DNA of 64,000 nt, from NCBI RefSeq assembly GCF_002585305.1, contig NZ_NUNF01000014.1:249839-313838 (forward strand), read 5' to 3'. This stretch comes from Bacillus sp. AFS037270. GTDB lineage: Bacteria; Bacillota; Bacilli; Bacillales_B; DSM-18226. Made by a program: the position numbers and the translations under genes. This document shows, in pieces, positions 27,032-35,912 of the stretch (position 1 is the stretch's first letter; each line of letters begins with the position of its first letter). The notes beneath the pieces were generated by a model, which saw nothing but the letters and a program-made list of their open reading frames with translations, was not told the origin of the DNA and did not search any database.

Positions 27032-27067
27032 AGCGTTTCTGATTTTACAGAAACGCTTTTTTATTTT
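27032..27067 (+). terminator. Terminator of the pxpA-pcp operon
   Basis: AGCGTTTCTG pairs with CAGAAACGCT around ATTTTA, followed by TTTTTATTTTTT. Confidence 0.9.
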
Positions 27068-27105
27068 TTGTTGGGGCGGATGTTGAATTTTTATTAATAA
27101 GAATT

Positions 27106-27141
27106 AAAAAACCTCTTTCCGGTGATGAAAGAGGTTTTTTA
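27106..27141 (-). terminator. Terminator of the MocR-type gene
   Basis: AAAAAACCTCTTTC pairs with GAAAGAGGTTTTTT around a 7-base loop, directly after the minus-strand stop at 27143. Confidence 0.9.
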
Positions 27142-27142
27142 G

Positions 27143-28534
27143 TCACAGGGAAGAGTGTACCAAATCAATAAACTTCCTAGTTCCCACCGAAATTTGTTCT
27201 TCATTAGCAAATGAATAGCTTAACCGTAGCCATGAGGATGGCTCCTTTAACGGATCGCAAATTTGGCCGGGAACAAATGATATAGAGTGCTCTAAGCTCT
27301 TTGCCAGTAAGTCGTCTGTTGAAAGCTGGTTTGGCAGCTGTACCCATAAATTCAAGCCGCCATTTGGGCTGGTCCATTGCCAATCCGTCGCTGACAACTC
27401 CTCTTCCATGATTTCTTTCCGTATTTGTAAGGCAATTCGTAGTTTCTCAACATGCTGCTGCAGCCTTGACGACGAATAGTAATGAAGGAAAATCTTTTGA
27501 TTGAGCAGCGGCGAACCGTTATCCACTAACGATTTTACAGAAAGCAGTGATTTCATTACAGAAGGTTGACTGTTCATCAAAAAGGCAATCCTTAACCCAG
27601 GTGAGATATATTTGCAAAAGCTTTTAATATAGATCACCATACCAGAGGTATCATAGGTGTACATGGGCGGCGGCGGCTCTTGGTCAAAATAAATGTCATA
27701 ATAGGCATCATCTTCCACCAAGAGACATCGGTATTGCTCAGCTAACTGGACCAATTGCTTCCGTTGTTCTGCTGGTACCGTGTATCCGGTTGGATTATGG
27801 AAGGTTGGATTTAAATAGAACAGACGTGGTTTGTGTTTCTTCATGATGAATTCAATCTGTTCTAAATCGTACCCGTAGGGATGAATGTCGATCGTGACAA
27901 TATTAGCTCCTTGGGCTCTAAATACGTCAATGGCTGAACTGTAGCTGGGCCGCTCCAAAAGAATTGTGTCTCTTGCTTTCACAAACGCTTGAGCAATCAG
28001 ATGAATGGCTTGCTGAGAACCAGCCGTAATCAATAGCTGATCAAGATTTGTCATTGTTTTATAGTGTTGATTGAAATAGTCAGAAAGCGATTGACGCAGC
28101 TCTTCGTCACCTTGAACGGTCGAGTAGGTGGACAGTACCTTTGGGTAGAGGTCAAACACTTTTTTTACATAATCAGAGATATAGCGATTCGGCAACAAAT
28201 TAGGGTCAATTAATGCCTGTGAAAATTGATAGGAAACTGGTACTTTATGAATTTCTGATAAATGATTTTTTTGCACATAGGCAGAGACAATTGGGTTTTC
28301 AAAATTTTCCTTTTCACCGGATTGCACATAATAGCCGGATTTATCTTTTGAATAGATTCTATTTTCCTGTTTCAGAAGCTGGTAAGCTTTTAATATGGTT
28401 AAGCGGTGAACATTCAAGTCCGCGGCTAGTTTTCTAATCGAGGGGAGCTTTTCATCTTCTCTCCATTCACCCAGTTCGATGCGGTTTACTACATAATCAT
28501 AAATTTGATTAAAAAGGTAATCAGCTTTCCTCAT
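27143..28534 (-). CDS. MocR-type regulator: GntR helix-turn-helix fused to aminotransferase domain
   Basis: A 463-residue protein, start chosen at the ATG (MRKADYLF) with GAAGGG about 7 bases upstream; the open frame extends 11 codons further. Residues 1-75 are a GntR winged helix (LPSIRKLAADLNVHRLTILKAYQLLKQ). From about 100 on it is a fold-type I aminotransferase with TAGSQQAIHLIAQAF, YLNPTFHNPTGYTVP, DDAYYDIYF and the PLP-lysine region IKSFCKYISPGLRIAFL. MocR proteins use PLP and an amino compound to switch promoters (GabR, PdxR and similar). Its target is not evident; the next gene upstream is the divergent EAL kinase. Confidence 0.88.
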   Translation of the reverse strand: MRKADYLFNQIYDYVVNRIELGEWREDEKLPSIRKLAADLNVHRLTILKAYQLLKQENRIYSKDKSGYYVQSGEKENFENPIVSAYVQKNHLSEIHKVPVSYQFSQALIDPNLLPNRYISDYVKKVFDLYPKVLSTYSTVQGDEELRQSLSDYFNQHYKTMTNLDQLLITAGSQQAIHLIAQAFVKARDTILLERPSYSSAIDVFRAQGANIVTIDIHPYGYDLEQIEFIMKKHKPRLFYLNPTFHNPTGYTVPAEQRKQLVQLAEQYRCLLVEDDAYYDIYFDQEPPPPMYTYDTSGMVIYIKSFCKYISPGLRIAFLMNSQPSVMKSLLSVKSLVDNGSPLLNQKIFLHYYSSSRLQQHVEKLRIALQIRKEIMEEELSATDWQWTSPNGGLNLWVQLPNQLSTDDLLAKSLEHSISFVPGQICDPLKEPSSWLRLSYSFANEEQISVGTRKFIDLVHSSL

Positions 28535-28764
28535 TTTCTTCCCTTCATTCCTCATGATTTTTAGCATGTTTCTATTGTATCTGGGCTCACCGCTTAAAGC
28601 GAAAATTAAGATGCCTCTTATCTATTAATCTGTTATTAAGGACCTAGTAAATTCCTACTTTTGTACTGTTCAATTAAGGGGAATAGGAAGCCATTTAATT
28701 TTAAAAATGTGATAAACTTACAATAAGTTTTTTGATTTTATCAACATCCAATGAGGTATAAATT

Positions 28765-31044
28765 GTGAATGAATCAAATTTTTTAATAGATAAAGAAATT
28801 GAAATCGAGCTGCAAAAAGCGATTGAACAGAACCAGTTTTCCCTCCACTATCAGCCGAAGCTAGATTTGAGAACAGGTGAATTAGTTGGAGTAGAGGCGT
28901 TAATTAGGTGGAATCACCCTAGATGGGGAATGGTTTCACCAGAAAGTTTTATTAGGATTGCCGAAGAGACAGGTTTGATTATCCCGATTGGAGAATGGGT
29001 TCTACTAGCTGCTTGCAGGCAAATGGTAAATTGGCAACATGAAGGTTTTTTCACAGTGGTCTCTGTCAATCTATCACCAAAGCAGTTTAGTAACTCAAAT
29101 ATAGTTAAGACGATTGAAGAAGTTCTGAAAAAAACAGGACTTGACCCGCACTATCTAGAGTTGGAATTAACCGAGAGTTTAAAGTCTGATATGGAGCATA
29201 CCATTTCATCCTTACAACAACTGAAGCAGCTTGGAATTTCTATCAGTATTGATGATTTTGGAACAGGATATAGTTCCTTAAATTATTTAAAGGAATTCCC
29301 GATTGATACATTAAAAATTGACCAGTCTTTTGTAAAAGAACTTCATCACCAACCGAATGATGAGGCGATTGTTAAAACGATTATCTCCATCGCTCACAAT
29401 TTAAACTTAAAGGTTGTGGCGGAAGGAATCGAAACAAAGGAACAGCTCATATTTCTCCAACAGCACTTGTGTGATCAGGGGCAAGGATATTTCTTTAGTA
29501 AACCTATGCCGGCGACTGAGTTAAAAGAAAAACTTTTTGAGGTTCAACAAGTTGTAAATCAATACGGTATGCCCGAGGGTACAAGGAATCGTATCTGGTA
29601 TGAGGAGCTGCTGAATCAAGCGAAAAAAGAGTTAGAAGATACCGTTCGAATGCAACAAGGAATGATCTTTAAGTATAAAAAAATAGGCGGGAAATTTGTC
29701 CATACCCTCTGTGATGGCGATTTACTTTACCGGATGGGATTGACCCCTGCTCAAGTGGTAGGGAAAAGACTAGATGAATTTCTCCCTATGGATATTGCCT
29801 TGAATAAAACCCCGTACTACCAGAGGGCGTGGGATGGGGAAGAACATGTTCATTATGAGGACGAGTTTAATGGCATTGTATATCTAGCTAGTTTACGCCC
29901 TATTAGAAAAGGCGGAGAGATTATCGAGGTCATTGGGTCGTGTGTTGATATAACCGCTCGAAAGCAGACAGAGATCTCTCTACGAGAAAGCGAGTCAAGG
30001 TATCGCCTTATAACGGAGAATATGAGTGATATCCTTATGTTGTTGGATAGCCGTGGGAAGATTTTATATGCATCTCCTTCACTTGGCAGGGTACTTGGGA
30101 CCCCAACAAAATCCTACGAGGGAGGGAGCTCATTCCGTTTAATTCACCCCGAAGACAGGGATGAAGTCATGAGACGATATCAGCAAATCCTAAATAAGAA
30201 CCCCTACACTCGAATGGAAGCGCGTTTTTTACATGCAAATGGAAACTGGGTCTTAATTGAGGGCATCGGTACACCTGTGTTCGGCAGTCATGGTGAAATA
30301 AACCATTTTATTATCGTGGGACGCGATATTACAGATAAAAAAAGAACAGAAGAGCAATTAGCACAATCAGAGAAATTAGCCATAGTAGGAGAACTAGCAG
30401 CCGGTGTTGCGCATGAAATTCGAAATCCGATGACATCCATAAAAGGATTTATCCAGCTGTTCCAGCAAGGGATCTATAAGCCGGAGTATTTTAACGTTAT
30501 TTTTGAGGAATTTCAACGGATTGAGGATATCCTTCAAGAATTTTTAAACCTGGCTAAACCACAACCATTCAAATTGAAAAAGTCTGACTTGAGATCCATT
30601 CTTCAAGATGTTGTGACCTTGCTTCGTCCAGAGGCTAATCTGAAAAATGTTCAAATCTATCATGAATATGACCATCTGCTCCCACCCATTATGTGTGATG
30701 TTAATCAAGTCAAACAGGTTTTTATTAACATCATTAGAAACAGTATGGAAGCTATGGTGAATGAAGGTAGTATTCAAATTGTTGGAAGTTTAGAAAATAA
30801 GCATGTCCTTATTAGTATTATCGATAATGGCATGGGGATAAGTGAAGACCGTCTCAAAAGACTGGGAGAGCCGTTCTATAGCAATAAAGAAAAAGGGACC
30901 GGTCTTGGTTTAATGTTATGCTTTAGAATCATCAGACAGCATAATGGGACCATTACTATAAAAAGCATAGAGAATAAAGGAACAACGGTTGAGGTTAGGT
31001 TTCCTAAGATGCACGGGGACGGTTCTCATGCTTCCGAAGCATGA
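28765..31044 (+). CDS. EAL-PAS-PAS-histidine kinase fusion protein
   Basis: A single 759-residue frame with GTG start after GAGGT. Residues ~12-260 form an EAL c-di-GMP phosphodiesterase with E44-A45-L46, ELTES near 134, DDFGTGYS at 163-170, K184 and E220, all catalytic positions intact. Two PAS domains follow (~285-400 and 408-530). A HisKA domain has the phosphoacceptor His550 in VAHEIRNPMTSIKGF, and an HATPase domain has NIIRNSMEAM, DNGMGIS and GTGLGL. The kinase half resembles Bacillus sporulation kinases (KinA/KinE-like). There are no transmembrane segments, so it is cytosolic. No response regulator gene is adjacent. The last ~10 residues (MHGDGSHASEA) are encoded by an inserted palindromic repeat that also supplies the stop. 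Confidence 0.9.
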   Translation: MNESNFLIDKEIEIELQKAIEQNQFSLHYQPKLDLRTGELVGVEALIRWNHPRWGMVSPESFIRIAEETGLIIPIGEWVLLAACRQMVNWQHEGFFTVVSVNLSPKQFSNSNIVKTIEEVLKKTGLDPHYLELELTESLKSDMEHTISSLQQLKQLGISISIDDFGTGYSSLNYLKEFPIDTLKIDQSFVKELHHQPNDEAIVKTIISIAHNLNLKVVAEGIETKEQLIFLQQHLCDQGQGYFFSKPMPATELKEKLFEVQQVVNQYGMPEGTRNRIWYEELLNQAKKELEDTVRMQQGMIFKYKKIGGKFVHTLCDGDLLYRMGLTPAQVVGKRLDEFLPMDIALNKTPYYQRAWDGEEHVHYEDEFNGIVYLASLRPIRKGGEIIEVIGSCVDITARKQTEISLRESESRYRLITENMSDILMLLDSRGKILYASPSLGRVLGTPTKSYEGGSSFRLIHPEDRDEVMRRYQQILNKNPYTRMEARFLHANGNWVLIEGIGTPVFGSHGEINHFIIVGRDITDKKRTEEQLAQSEKLAIVGELAAGVAHEIRNPMTSIKGFIQLFQQGIYKPEYFNVIFEEFQRIEDILQEFLNLAKPQPFKLKKSDLRSILQDVVTLLRPEANLKNVQIYHEYDHLLPPIMCDVNQVKQVFINIIRNSMEAMVNEGSIQIVGSLENKHVLISIIDNGMGISEDRLKRLGEPFYSNKEKGTGLGLMLCFRIIRQHNGTITIKSIENKGTTVEVRFPKMHGDGSHASEA

Positions 31045-31063
31045 GAACCGTCCCTTTGCTTAC
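31012..31063. repeat. GGGGACGGTTCTC palindromic repeat, copy 4, inside a coding 3' end
   Basis: GGGGACGGTTCTCATGCTTC and GAAGCATGAGAACCGTCCC lie back to back. The first arm encodes the last residues of the EAL-kinase and the TGA in GCATGAG ends it. The 3' hairpin could also affect transcript stability. Confidence 0.88.
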
Positions 31064-31132
31064 AATCTGGTCTGCTCATCTTCATCTGTTCTATTCACCA
31101 TGCCCTATAATGGAGCAAAAGGGGGAATAGTT

Positions 31133-32065
31133 TTGGTTATTATTGGTTATTTATTTATGTGTTTGATTTTTAGTACGACTTTTCTGGCCATCAAGATTGG
31201 GATTGATGCAGGTGTGCCGCCATTTTTATCGGCAGGACTCCGTTTTTTTATAGCCGGTTTCATTCTATTTGCGTTGATGGTGATAAAAAGAAGGGCCACT
31301 CTTGGTTTGTTTTTTCGTAAAGAGATGCTGCTCTCGGGGATTGGATTAACATTTGGTACGTTTGCAACTTTATATTGGGCAGAGCAGTTCGTCCCATCCG
31401 GAACGGCAGCCGTCTTATCAGCCACAGGGCCGATGATGATCCTGCTCATCCAAACCTTTATTTTAAAAATGAAGGCTGATTCAAGTTCCTTTATTGGATG
31501 TTTGGTAGGAATCGTGGGAGTTTTTCTTCTCCTTTTACCGAGCTTTACTTTTCATATGGCTACCTTTGTGTTGGTGGGTTGTCTTTTAATTATCGTAGGT
31601 GAGGTCTTTTATGCATCAGGAACGATTTATTCAAAAAGAGTAATCAATCAGTTTGATCAGGTATCCCCGATTGCTTTGAATGCGGCTCAAATGATGCATG
31701 GCGGAATCCTGTTGATGCTCTTGTCTTTTGTGACGGAAGATATTCATTGGGATGCTATGGTAAGTCCGGCAGCGATTGGCTCTTATCTTTATTTAATTGT
31801 GTTTGGCTCTATGCTAGGTCATAGTCTCTATTACTGGCTTGTATCAAAAACAAATCCGGTTTTCCCTTCGACTTGGCTGTTTGTTTCCCCGATTCTTGCG
31901 ATGCTGCTAGGAGTGGTTTTTTATCATGAAACACTTTCCTGGGTATCCGGAATAGGTGCATTAACAATTATCCTTGGAACCATCATCATTTCACTGCCAA
32001 ATTTGAGATCATATCTTAAAGGTCCTATAAAAACAAGGGAAACATCCGGCGTAAAAAATAGTTAG
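31133..32065 (+). CDS. EamA/DMT-family transporter
   Basis: A ten-helix drug/metabolite transporter of about 310 residues with two EamA repeats: IGYLFMCLIFSTTFLAIKIG at the start and ILAMLLGVVFYHETLSWVSGIGALTIILG near the end. The TTG at 31133 is 6 bases after AAAGGGGGAA; upstream in-frame codons lie in the palindromic repeat and have no ribosome site. Substrate unknown; family members export amino acids or metabolites. A hairpin follows. Confidence 0.85.
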   Translation: MVIIGYLFMCLIFSTTFLAIKIGIDAGVPPFLSAGLRFFIAGFILFALMVIKRRATLGLFFRKEMLLSGIGLTFGTFATLYWAEQFVPSGTAAVLSATGPMMILLIQTFILKMKADSSSFIGCLVGIVGVFLLLLPSFTFHMATFVLVGCLLIIVGEVFYASGTIYSKRVINQFDQVSPIALNAAQMMHGGILLMLLSFVTEDIHWDAMVSPAAIGSYLYLIVFGSMLGHSLYYWLVSKTNPVFPSTWLFVSPILAMLLGVVFYHETLSWVSGIGALTIILGTIIISLPNLRSYLKGPIKTRETSGVKNS

Positions 32066-32071
32066 AAAAAT

Positions 32072-32118
32072 AAAAAGGCTGTTCTCCTGAAATTGGAATT
32101 CAAGTGACAGCCCTTTAT
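32072..32118. terminator. Bidirectional terminator
   Basis: AAAAAGGCTGT pairs with ACAGCCCTTT, with internal pairing in the loop and a T-run after it. It lies between the convergent EamA and amylase genes. Confidence 0.75.
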
Positions 32119-32119
32119 T

Positions 32120-33580
32120 TTACTCTTTAGGAACGCAAGCCCAAACCGAAACACTTCCTCCGTTAACCGGGAAAGTCGCATATCCATCTTCTTCGATGAT
32201 AATTTGCTCATCCCTTGAGTTCGTCAGGTCTACCCACGTTTCGCCAGCCTTTCTCTCGCCAACGTACATTCTTTTCTCACCATCATCTCCGTTGGAAATG
32301 ACAACAGCACATCCGGAATGCTTAAAATTTTTAACACCCAGCCGAACCCAGCCAATCGTATTTGGATGGTCGAAGTAATCTTGTTGTTCTCCGTAGGCTT
32401 TATGGTAGCGGGCAAAAAGCAGAGAATCGAGGATTTCCTTTTTTCCATCTGCCGGCTCTGGGCCTTTGATTCCATAATAATCTCCATAGAAGAGACATGG
32501 ATATCCATCTTTTCGAAGGAGAATCAGTGCATAGGCACTAGGCTTAAACCAGTCTTGGACCCACGATTCCAAGGATTCATGGGGTTGGGTGTCATGATTA
32601 TCAACGAAGGTAACCGCATGCTCGGGGTGAGAACTTACAAGGGTTTCTTCAAAGATCCGGGTTAAATCAAAGTCTCTTCCTTCATTGGAGGCTTGGTTCA
32701 GCTTATAATGTAAGGCGACATCAAACAAAGAAATATTATGGTCAACGTGGTCAAGGTATTTCTGGCATGCCTCTAGGTCGTGTTTCCAAAATTCACCAAC
32801 TATATAAAAATCCTCACCTCGATGATTTCTCAGCTCCTGAACAAACTCGTGAATAAACTCATGATTAATATGCTTGATGGCATCAAGGCGATACCCATCA
32901 CAATCAAGGTTATCGGCAAGCCATTTGCCCCATTTGATCATTTCTTTTTTGACTTCAGGATGGTTATAGTCAATATTCGCAAACATCAGATAGTCATAAT
33001 TGCCAAATTCTTGATCGACATGGTGACTCCAATCCTTACCTTCTCCAAGGATTTTATAGATTCCTAGATTACCTGTCTTTTCGTCACAATCGGTTCCATT
33101 GAAATGTTCAAACCCCCATTGAAAAGAAGAATATTTTCCCGCACGTCCTGGGAAGGTAAACTTTGTCCACCCTTCGATTTCAATGGGTTCAGATATTTCT
33201 TCTGTCCGGTTCTCCTGGTTGACTTCAACGGCTTTAAAAATTTGAGTTTCGTCAGCACCTGCCTTATGGTTCATCACTACATCTACATAGACTTTAATAC
33301 CAAGATTGTGGCATGCGGATATGGCTTCGATTAGTTCCTGTTTCGTCCCATACTTTGTCCGGGTGGCTCCTTTTTGATTGAATTCACCCAGATCATATAA
33401 ATCGTATGGAGCATAACCATTATTCTCAGGTGAGGACGCTTTTGTCACGGGAGGTATCCAAATAGAGGAGATGCCTTGTTCTTTTAATTGCGGGGCCATT
33501 TCCCTCAGACGTGTCCAATGAGTGCCATCCGGTTCTAGATGCCACTCGAAAAATTGCATAATTGTTTTGTTTCTTTCCAT
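32120..33580 (-). CDS. Cytoplasmic alpha-amylase, GH13
   Basis: A 486-residue amylase; the ATG giving MERNKTIMQFFEWHL has GGGGGAA at a proper spacing and is preferred to ATGs 7-8 codons upstream. All four GH13 regions are visible: DVVMNH, GYRLDAIKH with the nucleophile Asp, VGEFW with the acid Glu, and FVDNHD. There is no signal peptide, so it acts inside the cell on maltodextrins or glycogen, like E. coli AmyA (GH13_5). A C-terminal all-beta domain ends VSVWACVPKE. It is monocistronic. Confidence 0.93.
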   Translation of the reverse strand: MERNKTIMQFFEWHLEPDGTHWTRLREMAPQLKEQGISSIWIPPVTKASSPENNGYAPYDLYDLGEFNQKGATRTKYGTKQELIEAISACHNLGIKVYVDVVMNHKAGADETQIFKAVEVNQENRTEEISEPIEIEGWTKFTFPGRAGKYSSFQWGFEHFNGTDCDEKTGNLGIYKILGEGKDWSHHVDQEFGNYDYLMFANIDYNHPEVKKEMIKWGKWLADNLDCDGYRLDAIKHINHEFIHEFVQELRNHRGEDFYIVGEFWKHDLEACQKYLDHVDHNISLFDVALHYKLNQASNEGRDFDLTRIFEETLVSSHPEHAVTFVDNHDTQPHESLESWVQDWFKPSAYALILLRKDGYPCLFYGDYYGIKGPEPADGKKEILDSLLFARYHKAYGEQQDYFDHPNTIGWVRLGVKNFKHSGCAVVISNGDDGEKRMYVGERKAGETWVDLTNSRDEQIIIEEDGYATFPVNGGSVSVWACVPKE

Positions 33581-33676
33581 GCTCTGCTTCCCCCTAGTCA
33601 TCAAATCATCAAGTATAGAATGTTTACCCAGTTAGACACCAGGTTAATCCAGGGGAGAAAGGGGAGCACTGGGGAG

Positions 33677-33725
33677 CACGGGGACGGTTCTCATGCTTCC
33701 GAAGCATGAGAACCGTCCCCGTAAT
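33677..33725. repeat. GGGGACGGTTCTC palindromic repeat, copy 5
   Basis: CACGGGGACGGTTCTCATGC and its complement lie back to back, forming a perfect hairpin of over 20 bp. A partial direct repeat GGGGAGCACTGGGGAGCACG precedes it. It lies between the amylase start and the adhB terminator. Confidence 0.88.
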
Positions 33726-33738
33726 TCTGTGATTCCGC

Positions 33739-33780
33739 AAAAAAACCCAGTCTTAAACTAATCAAGTCTGCGAACTGGGC
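33739..33780 (-). terminator. Terminator of adhB
   Basis: On the minus strand GCCCAGT ... ACTGGGT with a TTTTTTGC tail lies 8 bp after the adhB stop. Confidence 0.75.
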
Positions 33781-33788
33781 ATCTGTTT

Positions 33789-34925
33789 TTATGGTTTTAG
33801 TACAACTTTGATACAATCTTCTGTTCTGGTATCGAATACTTCATATCCATGTTTGGCTTGGTCTAGTGGAAGGACATGAGTTACGACGTCACTTGGGTCA
33901 ACTTTTCCGGATGCAAATAAATCGTATAAGAAAGGCATATATGGAATAACAGGTGCTTGTCCCATTTTTATGTCGATATTTCGCTGGAATAAATCCCCGA
34001 GTGGGAAAGCGTTATAGCGGCCGCCATATACTCCAGTTACTTGTATAGTACCGCCTTTTCGAACCGCCTGACTGGCAATTACTAACGCACCCATTGCTCC
34101 ACCATGCAACTTTAGTCCGCTTGCCAGAAACTCCATCGGTGTCCACTTTCCATCCATTCCGACAGCATCAATGACGATGTCAGCTCCGCCTTTGGTGATT
34201 TCTTTTAGGTATTGACCCGTGTTTTCATGCTGTTCAAAATTGACAATCTCCACGTTGTTGGTCCGTTTTGCATGCTGCAAACGGTAGTCAATATAGTCAA
34301 CGGCAATGACCCGTTTAGCTCCTTTATACCAAGCGAATTTTTGAGCTAATAAGCCAACGGGACCACAACCTAGTATGATAACAGTATCTCCATCTTTCAC
34401 CCCTGCATGGTCCACTGTCCAATAAGCTGTAGAGGCAGCATCCGCCATCAATACAAGTTTTTCATCTTCCACTTCACAATTTTCAGGGATTTTAAATGGA
34501 GTAAAGTTTCCATAAGGAACCCTCATATACTCCGCTTGTCCTCCAGCATAACCGCCAGTTAATTCTGAATATCCAAAGAAACCGCCCATGTCACCATGAG
34601 GATTAGAGTTATCACATTGGCTGGTTAGGTCATGCTGACAATACCAGCAAGAGCCGCAGCTTACATTAAAAGGGATGATAACTCGATCGCCTTTTTTTAG
34701 GTTTCGGACATCCGGTCCTACTTCCTCTACGACTCCCATTGGTTCGTGCCCAATGACAAAGTCCGTAGGCATACTTGGAATCATTCCATGAATTAAATGG
34801 AGGTCCGATCCACAGATAGCGGAGGATGTAATTTTTACAATGATATCATCTGAGTTTTTAATAGTGGGATCTTTAACCTCTCTAACTTCCACATTTTTGA
34901 TCCCTTGGTATGTTACAGCTTTCAT
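33789..34925 (-). CDS. adhB: Zinc-dependent alcohol dehydrogenase AdhB
   Basis: A 378-residue medium-chain dehydrogenase of the formaldehyde-dehydrogenase-like subgroup. Catalytic zinc residues lie in SSAICGSDLHLIHG and GHEPMGVVEEVG, the structural zinc cysteines in CGSCWYCQHDLTSQC, and the coenzyme motif is GCGPVG. Length and neighbours match B. subtilis adhB, which lies between the spore-coat-type pairs yraGF and yraED. It follows a coat-like gene by 16 bp with AAAGGAGGG before the ATG, so it is probably expressed with it during sporulation. Confidence 0.9.
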   Translation of the reverse strand: MKAVTYQGIKNVEVREVKDPTIKNSDDIIVKITSSAICGSDLHLIHGMIPSMPTDFVIGHEPMGVVEEVGPDVRNLKKGDRVIIPFNVSCGSCWYCQHDLTSQCDNSNPHGDMGGFFGYSELTGGYAGGQAEYMRVPYGNFTPFKIPENCEVEDEKLVLMADAASTAYWTVDHAGVKDGDTVIILGCGPVGLLAQKFAWYKGAKRVIAVDYIDYRLQHAKRTNNVEIVNFEQHENTGQYLKEITKGGADIVIDAVGMDGKWTPMEFLASGLKLHGGAMGALVIASQAVRKGGTIQVTGVYGGRYNAFPLGDLFQRNIDIKMGQAPVIPYMPFLYDLFASGKVDPSDVVTHVLPLDQAKHGYEVFDTRTEDCIKVVLKP

Positions 34926-34941
34926 CTAAGTATCCCTCCTT

Positions 34942-35301
34942 TTATTGGTTTGGTGTAGCGAACATGCCGCCTCTGTCTGTGTCATTAGGGAATAGCGTCA
35001 TTTGAGCGATTTGGACAGCTGTCTCTGCCCCTTTTAGGTCAATTGGGAACTGTTCTTTAAAGTTATAAGGATGGAGCCATTTATTCTTCATCATCAGTTC
35101 ACTAATCTCCCCATGTAAATCAATGGCGGCTTCTAATTGTTTCATTAGTACTCTTCTTAATTCAGGGTTGGTCGTTTCAGTAATAGCAAAACCATAATTG
35201 CGAATCCCATTTTTTACGGATAGTAAAAAATCCATTGCAAATGTGGAATCCGCTAAATTTGGCATGCCTTCCGCATTTCGCGGGTCTAGATAATCTTTCA
35301 T
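34942..35301 (-). CDS. CotF-like spore coat protein (YraF-like)
   Basis: A 119-residue helical protein of the CotF family: FAMDFLLSVKNGIRNYGFAITETTNPELRRVLMKQLEAAIDLHGEISELMMKNKWLHPY. Similar to the 103-residue product at 35.9 kb (about YxxALTExxxPELRxxLxxQLxxAIxxHexI). Length and place before adhB resemble B. subtilis yraF. Such proteins are structural components of the spore coat. The start follows GGAGGTG. Confidence 0.85.
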   Translation of the reverse strand: MKDYLDPRNAEGMPNLADSTFAMDFLLSVKNGIRNYGFAITETTNPELRRVLMKQLEAAIDLHGEISELMMKNKWLHPYNFKEQFPIDLKGAETAVQIAQMTLFPNDTDRGGMFATPNQ

Positions 35302-35316
35302 TTTTTCACCTCCAGT

Positions 35317-35526
35317 TTAATGAATAATTTGGCTTTGTTTATAAAATGGGAGTAATTCATTTATATCCTGTATTGATTGCTTTACATCCTTTTCCATGAG
35401 TTGTTTTAACTCATTATTAAAGCAAATACCTTGCATTAACTTGGACCTGAGCAAACATACTGTCTTAAAATTGATGATTTCATGTGTTTCTAATGTTTCA
35501 TGTAAGGCTAATTTTTCCTGATCCAT
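35317..35526 (-). CDS. Small spore coat-associated protein (YraG-like)
   Basis: A 69-residue protein containing LHETLETHEIINFKTVCLLRSKLM and a Gln/Ile-rich helical C-terminus. It shares LHETLxxHExIxFKxxCLxxS with the 67-residue product on the opposite strand. It is the first gene of the yraG-yraF-adhB-like unit and follows GGAGGTG by 5 bases. Probably a short coat protein acting with the CotF-like partner. Confidence 0.8.
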   Translation of the reverse strand: MDQEKLALHETLETHEIINFKTVCLLRSKLMQGICFNNELKQLMEKDVKQSIQDINELLPFYKQSQIIH

Positions 35527-35708
35527 TTACTCACCTCCATTTCTTAACATAGGTATTTTCTCCATTCATCTTTTTGTTTTATGCGAGGTTTTATGTAATA
35601 ACATAGAATTAATATTCTATTGATGAAATCAATAAAAAATAATGAATATTAGTCCCTGCTTAATGAAAATATAAGAGGGCAAAATACAATACTAATGGAG
35701 TGAATGGC

Positions 35709-35912
35709 ATGGTAAAATACTTAGGATTGCATGAGACTCTTGATCTTCATGAATTGATTACCTTTAAAAACCTCTGCTTGACGAAATCAACGACGATGGG
35801 GGCATTAGTACAGGATCCAGAACTAAAAACCATACTTACAAATGATGCAGCTGCTGGACAACAGCATATTCAACAATTACAGCAATTATTAACGAATCGG
35901 GAGGCCCAATAA
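35709..35912 (+). CDS. Small spore coat-associated protein (YraE-like)
   Basis: A 67-residue paralogue of the preceding protein (KYLGLHETLDLHELITFKNLCLTKSTTMG, then a Gln-rich tail QQHIQQLQQLLTN). The ATG at 35709 is 8 bases after TGGAG; the GTG three codons upstream overlaps that site and is unlikely. The stop overlaps the next start (TAATG). The pair is divergent from the adhB unit, whereas B. subtilis keeps yraED in line after adhB. Confidence 0.8.
   Translation: MVKYLGLHETLDLHELITFKNLCLTKSTTMGALVQDPELKTILTNDAAAGQQHIQQLQQLLTNREAQ

Noticed and set aside
30989..31132. N-terminal extension of the EamA transporter
   Set aside because: It would overlap the kinase end and the palindromic repeat; TTG 31133 has a strong ribosome site and begins the first helix.
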